64,000 bases of DNA from positions 1,720,470 through 1,784,469 of the forward strand of contig CP054187.1 of the NCBI GenBank assembly GCA_015200345.1, given 5' to 3'. The translations under genes were made by a program, and so were the position numbers. The notes under the pieces are model-generated. The model did no database searches. It was not told where the DNA came from and saw only the letters and a list, made by a program, of their open reading frames with translations. Source of the DNA: Planctomycetia bacterium (GTDB taxonomy: Bacteria; Planctomycetota; Phycisphaerae; UBA1845; UTPLA1). Numbering within the stretch: the stretch's first letter is position 1; the number at the start of each line of letters is the position of its first letter. Shown here in pieces: positions 53,248-62,915 of this stretch.

Positions 53248-54657
53248 ATGTCAACACCATCGAACGAGTCGTCGCTCCGTGCCGTCTTCCGAGCCGTCGG
53301 GCAGGAGCACGTCTTCGCTTTCTGGGACGGTCTCGATGCCGGGCAGCGTCAGGAACTGCTGTCGGACTTGTCGCTGATTTCGGTCGAGCAACTGCCGCGG
53401 CTCCGGCAGATCGTGCTGGGTCACGGCGCCGTACACGCCGCGCCGGGCGACGTCCAGCCGCCAACGGTCATCCGCCGCGAGGCCGTGACAACCGAGCAAA
53501 TGCAAATCGGCCGTCGATTGCTGTCCGAGGGCAAGGTCGCCGCGTTCACCGTCGCCGGCGGGCAAGGCACGCGGCTGGGGTACGACGGGCCGAAGGGCGC
53601 ATTCCCTATCGGTCCGATCAGCCACAAGCCGCTGTTTCAGCTGTTCGCGGAAGCAATCATCGCAACGGATCGCAAGTACGGCGGTGTGACCCACTGGTAC
53701 ATCATGACCAGTCCGCAGAACGACGCGGCGACCAAGGCATTTTTCGACGAGTTTCGATATTTTGGGATGCCGGCCGACCGCGTGCATTTCTTCACGCAGG
53801 GCGTGATGCCGGCGTTTGATCGAGACGGACGAATCCTGCTCGATCAGCCGCATCGCGTGGCGCTGTCGCCCGATGGGCACGGCGGCTCGCTGCTGGCGAT
53901 GGCGACGAGCGGCACGCTGGCCGACCTGGCGGCACGCGGCATCGAGCACATCAGCTACTTTCAGGTGGACAATCCGCTGGTGAAGCCGCTCGATCCGGCG
54001 TTTCTCGGTTTGCACGCCGCGAGCGGTTCGGAGATGTCGAGCAAAACGCTGCCCAAGGCGGACGATCTGGAGCGCGTGGGGAACTTCGTGATGATCGGCG
54101 GGCGGCTGGCGGTCATCGAGTATTCCGATTTGCCCGAGGCACTGGCGAGGCGGCGAAACGCCGACGGCTCGCGCACGTTCGACGCGGCCAACATCGCCGT
54201 GCATGTGCTAAGCCGCGCGTTTATCGAACGGCTGACGCGCGATCGAGCGGCATTCGGTCTGCCCTGGCACCGGGCGGAGAAAAAAGTCCCGTGTATCGAT
54301 TTGAACTCGGGTCAGCGCGTCGAGCCGTCCGCGCCCAACGCCGTGAAGCTGGAGGCTTTTATTTTCGACGCGCTGCCGCTGGCCGAGCGGGCCGTGTTGA
54401 TGGAGACGTCGCGCGCCGAGGAATTCAGCCCGGTGAAGAACGCGACGGGCGTCGATTCGGTCGAGACGGCGAAGCGCGACATCAGTCGCCGAGCGGCCGC
54501 ATGGCTGGCGCGGGCGGGCGTCGCGATCCCGCGCATGGGCGATGAGCCGGACGGCGTGTTCGAAATCAGCCCGTTGTACGCACTGGACGCGGAGGATGTC
54601 GCCGCCAGATCGCCGAAACTGACCGTCTCCCCCGCCGCGCGGGTGTATTTGGAATGA
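53248..54657 (+). CDS. UDPGP-family nucleotidyltransferase (UDP-GlcNAc pyrophosphorylase/UTP-glucose-1-P uridylyltransferase type)
   Basis: A 469-residue enzyme of the eukaryote-type UDP-sugar pyrophosphorylase family, which transfers UMP to a sugar 1-phosphate. The catalytic loop is VAGGQGTRLGYDGPKGAFPIG (about 106-126, first 20 given in part: GGQGTRLGYDGPKG). Substrate-binding segments are SPDGHGGSLLAM and YFQVDNPLVKP. SSKTLPKADDLERVG and FSPVKNATGVDS are also family-typical. The preferred sugar (glucose or N-acetylglucosamine) is unclear. The start at 53248 is chosen over 53236 because the extra residues are unconserved. Confidence 0.85.
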   Translation: MSTPSNESSLRAVFRAVGQEHVFAFWDGLDAGQRQELLSDLSLISVEQLPRLRQIVLGHGAVHAAPGDVQPPTVIRREAVTTEQMQIGRRLLSEGKVAAFTVAGGQGTRLGYDGPKGAFPIGPISHKPLFQLFAEAIIATDRKYGGVTHWYIMTSPQNDAATKAFFDEFRYFGMPADRVHFFTQGVMPAFDRDGRILLDQPHRVALSPDGHGGSLLAMATSGTLADLAARGIEHISYFQVDNPLVKPLDPAFLGLHAASGSEMSSKTLPKADDLERVGNFVMIGGRLAVIEYSDLPEALARRRNADGSRTFDAANIAVHVLSRAFIERLTRDRAAFGLPWHRAEKKVPCIDLNSGQRVEPSAPNAVKLEAFIFDALPLAERAVLMETSRAEEFSPVKNATGVDSVETAKRDISRRAAAWLARAGVAIPRMGDEPDGVFEISPLYALDAEDVAARSPKLTVSPAARVYLE

Positions 54658-54766
54658 CCTTGTAGACTGATCGCGGCCAGCGACTTCCCGGGGGTTGCTC
54701 GCCGTGCTCCCGGCAACGCCTGCGCCCTTGGCCTGGCGATTCCGATTGAGACCGACTTCGCTCGGT

Positions 54767-55993
54767 CTAGCTCGCCCCGATCAATCCCCCCAACCGCTCC
54801 ATCCCCTTCGTAATCGTCGCCATATCCGTCGCAAAGCTAAGCCGCACATGCGTATCCATGCCGAACGCGCTGCCGGGCACCAATGCCACGTGCACGCGGT
54901 CCAGCACCAGCGCGCAGAACTCGATGGATGTCTTCACGCCCAGCCGCGCGTACGTCCCGCTCACGTTCGGAAAACAGTAAAACGCCCCCGTCGGCCGCAC
55001 ACAGGTCACGTCTTTCAGGCCGCAGAGTCGCTCGTGCATGAATCGCCCGCGCTGCTCGAACTCGCGGCGCATATTCTCGACGTGCGACTGATCGCCCGTC
55101 AGCGCTTCGACCAGCGCGTGCTGGATAAACGTGGCCGTGCCGCTGGTGGTGTGCGTTTGAAGCTTGGCCATCGCGCGGATGATCTCGCGCGGGCCAGCGG
55201 CGAATCCGACGCGCCAACCGGTCATGGCGTGCGTCTTGCTGGCGGCGTTGAAGGTGATCGTTTTCTCTTGCCACTCGGGGCTGATGGCGGCGAAACTCAA
55301 ATTCTCGCGCAAGTTTGTTCCGCCGGATTTCGCGCTCGCGCCGCCGCCTGGCGCGTCATGGTAGCGTAACTGATCGTACATCTCGTCGGAGAAGACGACG
55401 ATATCGCGGCCGGCGAGCGTTTCGGCGATGGCCCGGGTCTCGGCGGCGGTGTACGAAAACCCGCCGGGATTGGACGGGCTGTTAAAGACAAGTATCTTCG
55501 TTCGCGGCGTGAGGGCGGCGGCGACCTGTTGCGGCGTGATCTTCAGGCCCGTCGCATCGCTGCCGACGATCGGTACCACCACGCCCCCGCACAGCTTGAT
55601 CTGTTCGGAGAAGCTGACCCAGTACGGCACCGGCAGCAGCACCTCATCGCCGGGGTTGAGCAGGGCCATGAACGCAAGGTAAAGCGCCTCCTTGCCGCCG
55701 ACCGTCACAATGACCTGGTCGGGCTGGTAGGTAAGGCCGTTGTCGCGGAGTAATTTCTTACAAACGGCCGCTCGGGCTTCGGTGATGCCGCTGGTCGGCT
55801 TGGCGTAGGAGGTGTGACCCGCTGCGAGGGCGCGGTTCGCGGCGGCCTTGATGTGCTCCGGCGTGTCGAAATCCGGCTCGCCCGCGCCGAAGCCGACCAC
55901 GTCGATGCCCGCCCGCTTCATCTCGGCGGCCTTGGCGGCCGTAGCGAGGGTGGCGGCTTCTTCAATGAGGCTGACGCGGTCGGCGAGTTTCAT
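54767..55993 (-). CDS. Aspartate-type PLP-dependent aminotransferase (class I/II)
   Basis: A 408-residue aminotransferase. FGAGEPDFDTPEHIKAAA opens the fold; the PLP lysine is in NAASKTHAMTGWRVGF (about 237-252). NSPSNPGGFSYT contains the conserved Asn-Pro, and SDEMYDQLRY the cofactor Asp/Tyr. The conserved C-terminal Arg (VRLSFATD) binds the substrate carboxylate. This is the AspC/AspB type of thermophile-like aminotransferase, acting on aspartate or related amino acids. The GGAG-like site precedes the start. Confidence 0.9.
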   Translation of the reverse strand: MKLADRVSLIEEAATLATAAKAAEMKRAGIDVVGFGAGEPDFDTPEHIKAAANRALAAGHTSYAKPTSGITEARAAVCKKLLRDNGLTYQPDQVIVTVGGKEALYLAFMALLNPGDEVLLPVPYWVSFSEQIKLCGGVVVPIVGSDATGLKITPQQVAAALTPRTKILVFNSPSNPGGFSYTAAETRAIAETLAGRDIVVFSDEMYDQLRYHDAPGGGASAKSGGTNLRENLSFAAISPEWQEKTITFNAASKTHAMTGWRVGFAAGPREIIRAMAKLQTHTTSGTATFIQHALVEALTGDQSHVENMRREFEQRGRFMHERLCGLKDVTCVRPTGAFYCFPNVSGTYARLGVKTSIEFCALVLDRVHVALVPGSAFGMDTHVRLSFATDMATITKGMERLGGLIGAS

Positions 55994-56061
55994 ATAATCC
56001 GCTCCGGCGTCGGGTGATCCGACGGCGGCGGCATTTTATCGAAGTTGATGCGGGTGTGGAA

Positions 56062-56454
56062 ATGGCAACGATGGACGTCTCGCGCGTGCTGGATGTGGGC
56101 AATTGTGATCCGGATCACGGGATGATCCGCGGAATGCTGGAGCGGAATTTCCGCGTTGCGATTGACCGCGTAATGTTCGTCGACGAGGCGATTGAGAAGA
56201 TGCGCTCGAATCAATACGACCTGGTGCTGTTTAATCGCCTGATCTTCGAGGATGGCAGCGAAGGAATCGACCTGCTGCACCGAGCAAAAAGCGATCCGGC
56301 CGTGAAGCGGGCACCGATGATGATGATCAGTAATTTCGAGAAGGCGCAAGCGAAGAGTGTCGCCGCAGGCGGTGTGATGGGCTTTGGCAAAGCGGTGGTC
56401 GACTCGCCGGGTACGGTGGCGCTGCTATCGCAATACCTGCTGCGGAAGGCTTAA
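56062..56454 (+). CDS. Atypical response-regulator receiver-like protein (phosphoacceptor replaced)
   Basis: A 130-residue protein with the alternating beta/alpha pattern of a receiver domain. The first strand ends VLDVGNCDPDHG, where a DD-type acidic pair is expected. The phosphoacceptor strand reads YDLVLFNRLIF (about 52-62), so the expected Asp is Asn. APMMMISNF stands for the T/S strand, and GFGKAVV holds a possible conserved Lys. It should not be phosphorylated in the usual way, so it may act as a constitutive or phosphorylation-independent partner. The GTG/ATG choice at 56062 or 56071 is uncertain. It lies upstream of a sigma factor gene on the same strand, with a 498-base leader. Confidence 0.6.
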   Translation: MATMDVSRVLDVGNCDPDHGMIRGMLERNFRVAIDRVMFVDEAIEKMRSNQYDLVLFNRLIFEDGSEGIDLLHRAKSDPAVKRAPMMMISNFEKAQAKSVAAGGVMGFGKAVVDSPGTVALLSQYLLRKA

Positions 56455-56952
56455 GACGGCGCGGAAACCGACGAGAGAGTGCCGTGTTAACATTATCAGT
56501 CGCATGGCGTAACAATGCACAGATTCCTGTAATGCGAGTTATAAGTCCTGTTACAACTAATAAGGTGAGTTTTTTTCGGATTTTCATGTTCGCCATATTA
56601 TTCATAAATTATTTAAATGTAATCACTTAGAATCGTTCAATATATCACAGCTCGCTAGCAATAACTTTTAACGGTATAGGTGATTTGCGTAACAAAAAAA
56701 CCGTGATATATTCCTCTTGTCGGTTTGTTGTAACAGACTCCCCCCGCATGGCTCCGGGTGAACCGGGGTCGAGTTAGCCGGGGCGGGTGGGTTTGAGAGC
56801 GACCATCCGCTTCGAGAACACAACCGGAATTTGCAGATCGCCCAGGACCGAGGTTTCGCGCGCGCTCCCAGCGTCCCCGCGCGAGGACCGCAGATTGGAA
56901 CAATCAGCCCGGGCGAAGAGAACGGCCCTCGGAGGCCGTGGGAGTCCCAGCC
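56455..56952. promoter_or_regulatory. AT-rich leader upstream of the sigma factor gene
   Basis: The first 270 bases are strongly AT-rich in a GC-rich genome. gtaaca or its complement tgttac occurs at about 56508, 56549, 56689 and 56729, and a related tgttaac at 56485. A 10-base inverted repeat, aatatatcac (56639-56648) and gtgatatatt (56703-56712), is separated by 54 bases. TTGCGT (56685) and TATATT (56707) lie 16 bases apart as a possible promoter for the + strand. The rest, 56730-56952, is GC-rich with several GC arms but no RNA family recognised. Confidence 0.45.
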
Positions 56953-57945
56953 ATGACGCACGAACATGAAGGCGAGAACGTTTCACCGGTAGCGCGAACC
57001 GTGGTGCCGAGCGTGAAGCCGCCACTGGAATCGATTCTGGCGCGGATCAGCACCGAGGATCGTGCGACGCTGGATCGGCTGTTGACCGAGACGGTCGAGT
57101 ATCTAGACCATCCGAGTTTTGCGCGAGCGCGAACGGCGAAGGAGCTGTTCGGCGTGGCGGCGGAGCAGGCGGTTCGGCCGTGGGTGAACAGCGCTGATGC
57201 TCGGCCGTTGGCCAAGGGCTGCGGCACGAACGCGACGTTGACCAACAACCAGGAACAGAAGCTGTTCCTGCGAATGAACTATGCCCGTTATCGCATGGCC
57301 AAACTGTTCCAGGCGTATGCCGGGAAGCGATTGACGGGCAAGGCTGCAAGCGAGTTGCTCTTCTGGCATCGGCAGGTCATCGCGACGCGGTGCGAGATCG
57401 TGCAGGCGAACGTGCCGCTCGTGCTGGCGATGGCCAAGCGGACGCGGATGGGCAACGTCGATTACGCGGAATTGATCAGCGAAGGAAACATGGCGCTGCT
57501 TCGCAGCGTCGACAAGTTTGACTGCGGGCGCGGGTTCAAGTTCAGCACCTACGCCTGCCGTGCAATTCTCAAGAGCTTCAGCCGGGTCGCGCTGAAGTCC
57601 AACCGCCATCGCGGTCGGTTTCCGACGGAATTCGACCCGTCGCTGGAGAAGAGTCGGCACGCCGAACAGATGCGCGAGCAGTTGGAAGTGGATTGCGTCG
57701 ATGAGCTGCGCGGCATTCTAAGTCGGAACCTGGCGGATCTGAACGAGACCGAGGTGAAGGTGATCCAGGCGCGGTTCGCGCTGGGGCAGGCGGCGCAGGC
57801 GGGTGGCGACGTCGAACCGGCGCCGAAGACGCTCGAGCAGGTCGGGCTGATGATCGGTGTGACCAAGGAGCGCGTGCGGCAGATTCAGAACCGGGCGCTG
57901 GCCAAGCTCCGCAGCAAATTGCAGGATGACTTCCTGGCGGCGTAA
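56953..57945 (+). CDS. Sigma-70-family RNA polymerase sigma factor
   Basis: A 330-residue sigma factor; the start at 56953 follows GGGAG by a suitable spacing. Region 2 is LVLAMAKRTRMGNVDYAELISEGNMALLRSVDKF (about 155-190, part: ELISEGNMALLRSVDKF) and FKFSTYACRAILKSF with the aromatic DNA-melting residues. Region 4.2 is LEQVGLMIGVTKERVRQIQNRALAKLR (about 297-323, part: GVTKERVRQIQNRALAKLR). The N-terminal 100 residues (ARTVVPSVKPPLESILARIS and ATLDRLLTETVEY) and a divergent link between regions 2 and 4 are not typical of RpoD, so an alternative sigma factor is more likely. A terminator follows. Confidence 0.85.
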   Translation: MTHEHEGENVSPVARTVVPSVKPPLESILARISTEDRATLDRLLTETVEYLDHPSFARARTAKELFGVAAEQAVRPWVNSADARPLAKGCGTNATLTNNQEQKLFLRMNYARYRMAKLFQAYAGKRLTGKAASELLFWHRQVIATRCEIVQANVPLVLAMAKRTRMGNVDYAELISEGNMALLRSVDKFDCGRGFKFSTYACRAILKSFSRVALKSNRHRGRFPTEFDPSLEKSRHAEQMREQLEVDCVDELRGILSRNLADLNETEVKVIQARFALGQAAQAGGDVEPAPKTLEQVGLMIGVTKERVRQIQNRALAKLRSKLQDDFLAA

Positions 57946-57973
57946 CGAATGATCGGCAAATGCCGAAATGAAG

Positions 57974-58003
57974 AAAGCCCACGGAACGCTCCGCGGGCTT
58001 TTT
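57974..58003. terminator. Rho-independent terminator, bidirectional
   Basis: An 11-bp stem with one mismatch (aaagcccacgg at 57974-57984, ccgcgggcttt at 57991-58001), a 6-base loop and a run of five T on the + strand. It follows the sigma factor stop by 28 bases and lies 34 bases before the end of the convergent peptidase gene, which it can serve too. Confidence 0.85.
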
Positions 58004-58036
58004 CATGCGCCTTGCTTGTCCGTTTTCCCGCGAGCG

Positions 58037-60073
58037 TCACGCCGGCGGGAGGCCGGGAATCTGGTCGCGGCCTTCAGGAATCTGAATGCTCGATCCCTTG
58101 AAGTCGTCGCCGATCGGTTCAAACCGCCCGCCGAGGTGTTTCGCGAGAAACGCTTCGGTGACGGCATTGAACGACGTGCGATTCTGCGGCCGCGCGAACC
58201 CGTGGCCCTCGTCGGGGTAGAGCACGTACACGACCGGAATCTTCTGCTCCTTCATGGCCTTGACGATCTGGTCCGACTCGGCCTGCTTCACGCGGGGGTC
58301 GTTGGCGCCCTGGCCGATGAGTAGCGGCTTGCGGATGCGGTTCGCGTACGTGAGCGGCGATCGCTCGCGAAGAAGGAGCTTGCCCTCCTCGGTGCGCGGG
58401 TCGCCGACGCGCGTCGTGAACATGTCCATCATCGGCTTCCAGTATTCAGGGATGCTCTGGAGCAGCGTCAGCAGATTCGATGGGCCGACAATGTCCACGC
58501 CGCACGCGAAGCGGTCGGGGGTGTAGGTCAGCCCGACCAGCGTCGCGTAACCGCCGTAGCTGCCGCCCATGATGGCGATCTTGTTGCGATCGGCGATGTT
58601 CTTGCGCACAGCCCAATCGACGGCATCGAGCAAGTCGTTGTGCATGGCGGCCGCCCATTCCTTGTTGCCGGCGTTGACGAACTGCTTGCCCAGGCCGGTG
58701 GACGATCGGAAGTTGACGCTTAGCACCGCGTAGCCGCGATTGCTTAGCCACTGGTGCGTTCCGTTGTAGCCCCAGGTGTCACGCGCCCACGGACCGCCGT
58801 GGACGAGCAAAACCATGGGCACCGGGCCGTGATCAGGTCGGCCGTTGCGGTCCTGATCGGTCCAGACGGGAAGTGTCAGATAACTGACAAGGTTGAGTCC
58901 GTCGCGTGCCTTGATGACGACCGGATGCATGGGGGCGAGGGGGAGGTTCTCGAGCTTCGAGCGATTGGTGAAGAGGAACTTCGCGTTGCGGTTGGCGCGG
59001 TCGTAGTGGTAGTAGCGGACGGGACCGTCATCGACGACGTAGGTGACAATCCAGTGCTGGTCGTCGAGGGTGCGCGAGCTGATATCAAAGTCGCCGGGGT
59101 GCAGCCTGGCGAGCAGATCCATGTCGGGCTTGATGCTCGGATCGAGGATCTGCCGCTCCTCGCGGTCATAATTGGTCGTGACCGCCTGGATGGTGTTCTC
59201 GGTCGGGTGAACCATTGCGTCGCTGACGTCGGCCTTGCTGCTGGAGGCGATGACCTTCTGCGTGCCGGACTTGAGGTCGTGGGCGACGACGGCGGACGTG
59301 TTCCGGCCGCGGCTGTCGATCAGGTAGAGCGTCTGGCCGGACTTGTCGAATCCCATGGGACTGGTCGTGAGGGCGTCGTCAGCGGGAACACTGGTGAACA
59401 GGCTCCAGTCGTTACCAGTAAGTTGATAAAAGTCCATGCCTCCGGCGGGGGTCATCTTGCTGCCGAATCGGATGTGGTAGTCGTCGTCGACGACGAACGA
59501 GACGAAGCCCTCGTTCTTGAGCACGAGCGTGCGCTCGCCCGAGGCGAGGTGAACGCGATAGACGTCGTGCAGACTTTTGTCTCGGTCGTTGATCTGCACG
59601 AGGATGTCGGCGGGGATGCGATGGCTGACGGCGAGGATGCGTCCCTGAATGCCGTCAATGGGCGTGAGGTCGCGCGTGGCCATCGTCGTGACATCGGTCG
59701 CGTGGATGTGCCAGTTCTCGTCGCCGTCCTTGTCCTGCGGATAGAGAATCGTCTTATTGTCGTAGGCCCACTGGAAACTGCGGACGCCGCGCGTCGTGTC
59801 GTTCGTGACGGGCTTGGCCGCGGCGAGATCGCCGATCGGCGCGACCCAGACGTTCAGCACGCCGTCCTTGTCGGCCAGCCAGGCGAGGTGCGCGCCGTCG
59901 GGGCTGATCTGCGGCGCGGCGCGCTCGGGATTACCGAAGAGAATGGATCGCGCGATGAGCGGCGTGCTGGCTTGATCCTTCGGAATGGGAACGGAAGACC
60001 GGTTCGTCGACTGGCAGCCTGCCAACAGGGCGAGTGCGACAACGGCAATGGAAGCATGACTCCGGGTGTTCAT
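58037..60073 (-). CDS. S9-family prolyl oligopeptidase-like lipoprotein
   Basis: A 678-residue periplasmic or cell-surface peptidase. The ATG at 60073 is preceded by AAGGAG five bases away; the leader ends in the lipobox LLAGC (about residues 16-20). Residues 30-400 form a beta-propeller (ISPDGAHLAWLADKDGVLNV, then similar blades). The catalytic domain has Ser in MGGSYGGYA (about 528), Asp in GANDPRVK and His in DEGHGF. Such enzymes cut short oligopeptides after proline or are broader dipeptidyl peptidases. It is convergent with the sigma factor gene. Confidence 0.9.
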   Translation of the reverse strand: MNTRSHASIAVVALALLAGCQSTNRSSVPIPKDQASTPLIARSILFGNPERAAPQISPDGAHLAWLADKDGVLNVWVAPIGDLAAAKPVTNDTTRGVRSFQWAYDNKTILYPQDKDGDENWHIHATDVTTMATRDLTPIDGIQGRILAVSHRIPADILVQINDRDKSLHDVYRVHLASGERTLVLKNEGFVSFVVDDDYHIRFGSKMTPAGGMDFYQLTGNDWSLFTSVPADDALTTSPMGFDKSGQTLYLIDSRGRNTSAVVAHDLKSGTQKVIASSSKADVSDAMVHPTENTIQAVTTNYDREERQILDPSIKPDMDLLARLHPGDFDISSRTLDDQHWIVTYVVDDGPVRYYHYDRANRNAKFLFTNRSKLENLPLAPMHPVVIKARDGLNLVSYLTLPVWTDQDRNGRPDHGPVPMVLLVHGGPWARDTWGYNGTHQWLSNRGYAVLSVNFRSSTGLGKQFVNAGNKEWAAAMHNDLLDAVDWAVRKNIADRNKIAIMGGSYGGYATLVGLTYTPDRFACGVDIVGPSNLLTLLQSIPEYWKPMMDMFTTRVGDPRTEEGKLLLRERSPLTYANRIRKPLLIGQGANDPRVKQAESDQIVKAMKEQKIPVVYVLYPDEGHGFARPQNRTSFNAVTEAFLAKHLGGRFEPIGDDFKGSSIQIPEGRDQIPGLPPA

Positions 60074-60196
60074 CTTGGCTCCTTGGGTGTGTTGAATTGA
60101 ACCACTGCGCTGGAGCAACCCGCAACGGCACGTTGCGAAACTCCGAGTGATTCACTGTTTGTTAACGAAACCACAGTCCACGTCTTTCGCGCGAGA

Positions 60197-61012
60197 TCAG
60201 GGGCCGCCGTCGCCGACTGCCAGTTCCCGCACGAAATCGACCGCGGCGGCGAGTGCGCCCGATTCGCCACCGCGGGCCATGGCCTCGTGAATGCGGCGGA
60301 CCAATGCGCTGCCGACGATCGCGCCATCGGCAAACGAGCAGACTCCGTGGACCTGGTCGGCGGTCCCGATTCCGAAGCCGATGAGCACCGGGCGGCCTGA
60401 TTGCTCGCGGATGCGCGTGACGTTCGCGGCGAGGTCGGTGGGCAGGGCGGCGCGCTCGCCGGTGGTGCCCTGGACGGATACGTAGTAGAGGAACCCGCCG
60501 GCGGCGCGCGCGATGCGTTGGGCGCGCTCGGGCGGCGTTGTGGGTGCGACGAGCATCGACAATCGCATATTTTGAGCGGCGCAACGGTCGGCGAGGTCGG
60601 CCGCCTCCTCCAGCGGCAGATCGGGCACGATCAGACCATCGAAACCGGCGTGAGAGGCTTCTTCGACAAATCGATCCGCGCCGCGACGGTAGACGATCGA
60701 AGCGGAGACCATTGCGAGGAGGGGATGTGGAAAGGCGCTTCGCACGCGCGTCACCATGGCAAGGATCTCCACGAGTCGGACACCGGCTGCTAAGGCGTGC
60801 GCGAAGGCGTGTTGAATGACGGGGCCGTCGGCGATCGGATCGGAAAACGGAATGCCCAGTTCGACGCCGCGGATCGGCAGCGCGGCAAGGCGCGTGAGCA
60901 GCTGCTCCGTGAAGGCGAGCGAGGGGAACCCGGCGGGAATGAACGGCCACAGACCCGGCGGCTGCTCGACGAGTCGGCGGTCGATTCGGTTGGTCGGTGG
61001 TGGCGAGGTCAT
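60197..61012 (-). CDS. trpA: Tryptophan synthase alpha chain
   Basis: A 271-residue TIM-barrel lyase that releases indole from indole-3-glycerol phosphate and passes it to TrpB. The catalytic Glu and Asp lie in GVELGIPFSDPIADGPVIQ (about 49-67). GLIVPDLPLEEA (about 125-136) and GFGIGT near the end bind the phosphate. The N-terminal 20 residues extend beyond most homologues. It follows trpB on the same strand by 101 bases, so the two are probably an operon. Confidence 0.95.
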   Translation of the reverse strand: MTSPPPTNRIDRRLVEQPPGLWPFIPAGFPSLAFTEQLLTRLAALPIRGVELGIPFSDPIADGPVIQHAFAHALAAGVRLVEILAMVTRVRSAFPHPLLAMVSASIVYRRGADRFVEEASHAGFDGLIVPDLPLEEAADLADRCAAQNMRLSMLVAPTTPPERAQRIARAAGGFLYYVSVQGTTGERAALPTDLAANVTRIREQSGRPVLIGFGIGTADQVHGVCSFADGAIVGSALVRRIHEAMARGGESGALAAAVDFVRELAVGDGGP

Positions 61013-61113
61013 GGGTTCAGTCGGTTCACGCTTGAGATTTCACACGTTTCACGCATTCAAGCATGGCCGCCCGAAATCGCGGCCATGTCATTGTTCGCGG
61101 CGATTCCGCTCGC

Positions 61114-62328
61114 TTAGCCCAGCATCGTGCCGCGGAGACGGGCGACCTCCACGCAATCCTTGTCGCCGCGTCCGGACAGATTCACGACTATTGTATCATT
61201 ACGGCTCATCGTGGGCGCGAGGTTGACCACGTGGGCCACGGCGTGCGCCGTTTCCAATGCGGGGAGGATGCCCTCCAACCGGCTTAGCAACTCGAACGCG
61301 GCCAAGGCTTCTTCGTCGGTGGCCGATTCGTACCGCACGCGGCCGCTCGCCGCCCAATAGGCGTGTTCCGGGCCGACGCCGGGGTAATCCAGCCCCGCGG
61401 ACACGGAATGCACGGCCTGGGTCTGGCCGTCCTCGTCCTGTAAGACATATGTATGCATTCCGTGCAGCACGCCGGGCCGACCGCGCGCGATCGTCGCGCT
61501 GTGCCGGCGGTCCAAACCCTCGCCGGCCGCCTCGACGCCGATCAGACGTACGCCAGCATCGCCAACGAACGGGTGAAAAATCCCCGCCGCGTTGCTGCCG
61601 CCGCCGACGCACGCGATGACGGCGGTCGGCAGCCGGCCCGTCGCCGAAAGCATTTGTTCGCGCGCCTCGCGTCCAATGACCGATTGCAGATCGCGCACGA
61701 GCATCGGGAACGGGTGCGGACCCATGACCGAGCCGATGACGTAATGCGTGTCCCCGACGGAAGCCATCCAGTCGCGCAAGGCCTCGTTGATCGCATCCTT
61801 GAGCGTGCGCTGGCCCGACTCGACCGGCACGACCTGCGCGCCGAGCAGGCGCATGCGATACACATTCAGTGCCTGGCGCCGCACGTCTTCGGCTCCCATA
61901 TAGACGGTTGCAGGCATTCCGAACACCGCCGCCGCGGTGGCCGTCGCGACGCCGTGCTGACCTGCCCCGGTCTCGGCGATCAGCCGGCGCTTGCCCATCC
62001 GCCGGGCGAGGATGGCCTGACCGAGCGTGTTGTTGATCTTGTGCGCTCCGGTGTGGTTGAGGTCTTCGCGCTTGAGCCAGACCTGCGCGCCGCCGAGGTG
62101 CTCGGTCAGGCGACGCGCGAAATACAGCGCGCTGGGACGGCCGACGTAATCCCGGAGATAGCCATCCAGCTCGGACCAGTAGGCGTCGTCGATCTTTGCA
62201 GCGGCGTAGGCGGCGTCCAGCTCGGCCAATGCGGCCATGAGCGTTTCCGGCACATATTGCCCGCCAAAATCGCCGAAGCGACCGCTGGCGTCGGGAGAAG
62301 TCGGGAGTTCGGGATGGGTTCGGCTCAT
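61114..62328 (-). CDS. trpB: Tryptophan synthase beta chain
   Basis: A 404-residue PLP enzyme that joins indole and serine. Start at the ATG at 62328, just before [20 protein letters not shown]. The PLP lysine is in [14 protein letters not shown] (about 84-97), with the catalytic Glu in ETGAGQHG (about 111-118). The phosphate loop is [12 protein letters not shown] (about 232-243). The C-terminal domain of the beta subunit is complete. It overlaps no other gene and is divergent from the ACT-domain gene at 62436 with 107 bases between. Confidence 0.97.
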   Translation of the reverse strand: MSRTHPELPTSPDASGRFGDFGGQYVPETLMAALAELDAAYAAAKIDDAYWSELDGYLRDYVGRPSALYFARRLTEHLGGAQVWLKREDLNHTGAHKINNTLGQAILARRMGKRRLIAETGAGQHGVATATAAAVFGMPATVYMGAEDVRRQALNVYRMRLLGAQVVPVESGQRTLKDAINEALRDWMASVGDTHYVIGSVMGPHPFPMLVRDLQSVIGREAREQMLSATGRLPTAVIACVGGGSNAAGIFHPFVGDAGVRLIGVEAAGEGLDRRHSATIARGRPGVLHGMHTYVLQDEDGQTQAVHSVSAGLDYPGVGPEHAYWAASGRVRYESATDEEALAAFELLSRLEGILPALETAHAVAHVVNLAPTMSRNDTIVVNLSGRGDKDCVEVARLRGTMLG

Positions 62329-62435
62329 GGGTAACCTTCGGGAATGCGGGGCATCATACGGCTGACACCGTCGGGCCGCCAAAACCGCTGATTCGGCGCG
62401 ATTCGCAGCGGCCGGTTGGCCGATAGAATAACGAT

Positions 62436-62915
62436 ATGGCCAATCAACCATTTGGAACGGTTCCCGGGTTCGGATCGGCGTATGTCCGGCAGCTTTCGAT
62501 CTTTCTCGAGGATCGGGTTGGGGCGCTGCTGCGGATGTTCCGCTGCTTCGAAGGGTCGCAGGTAAAGGTCGTCGGCATGTCGGTGGTGCACGCGATTGAT
62601 TGCGCGATCATCCGCATCATTTGTGACGACGCCGACAAAGCAATCGACCTGCTCAAGAGCCGGGACTTTCCGGTGTCGGTGTCGGAGCTGGTGGTCGTGG
62701 AGGTGCCGCATGGGCAGGGGCTGATCTCGATCTGCGGCGCGCTGATCGCCGGCGAAGTGAACATCGACTACGCCTACCCGCTGCTGGTGCGCCCGACCGG
62801 CCGCGCGGCGCTGGCGATTCACACCGAGGATCTGGAGACCGCCGTGACGGTGCTTCGGTCTCGCAAGTTTGTCTTGCTGGGTGAAGATGACCTCGGCGAC
62901 GGCCCGGCGCGATGA
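62436..62915 (+). CDS. Tandem ACT-domain-like protein
   Basis: A 159-residue protein with one clear ACT-like unit, [22 protein letters not shown] (about 17-38, part: [19 protein letters not shown]), and a second in [27 protein letters not shown] (part: [18 protein letters not shown]). ACT domains bind amino acids and regulate biosynthetic enzymes. The position next to trpB suggests regulation of aromatic amino acid metabolism, but no ligand or partner is shown. There is no DNA-binding domain, so it likely acts through protein contact. Confidence 0.75.
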   Translation: MANQPFGTVPGFGSAYVRQLSIFLEDRVGALLRMFRCFEGSQVKVVGMSVVHAIDCAIIRIICDDADKAIDLLKSRDFPVSVSELVVVEVPHGQGLISICGALIAGEVNIDYAYPLLVRPTGRAALAIHTEDLETAVTVLRSRKFVLLGEDDLGDGPAR

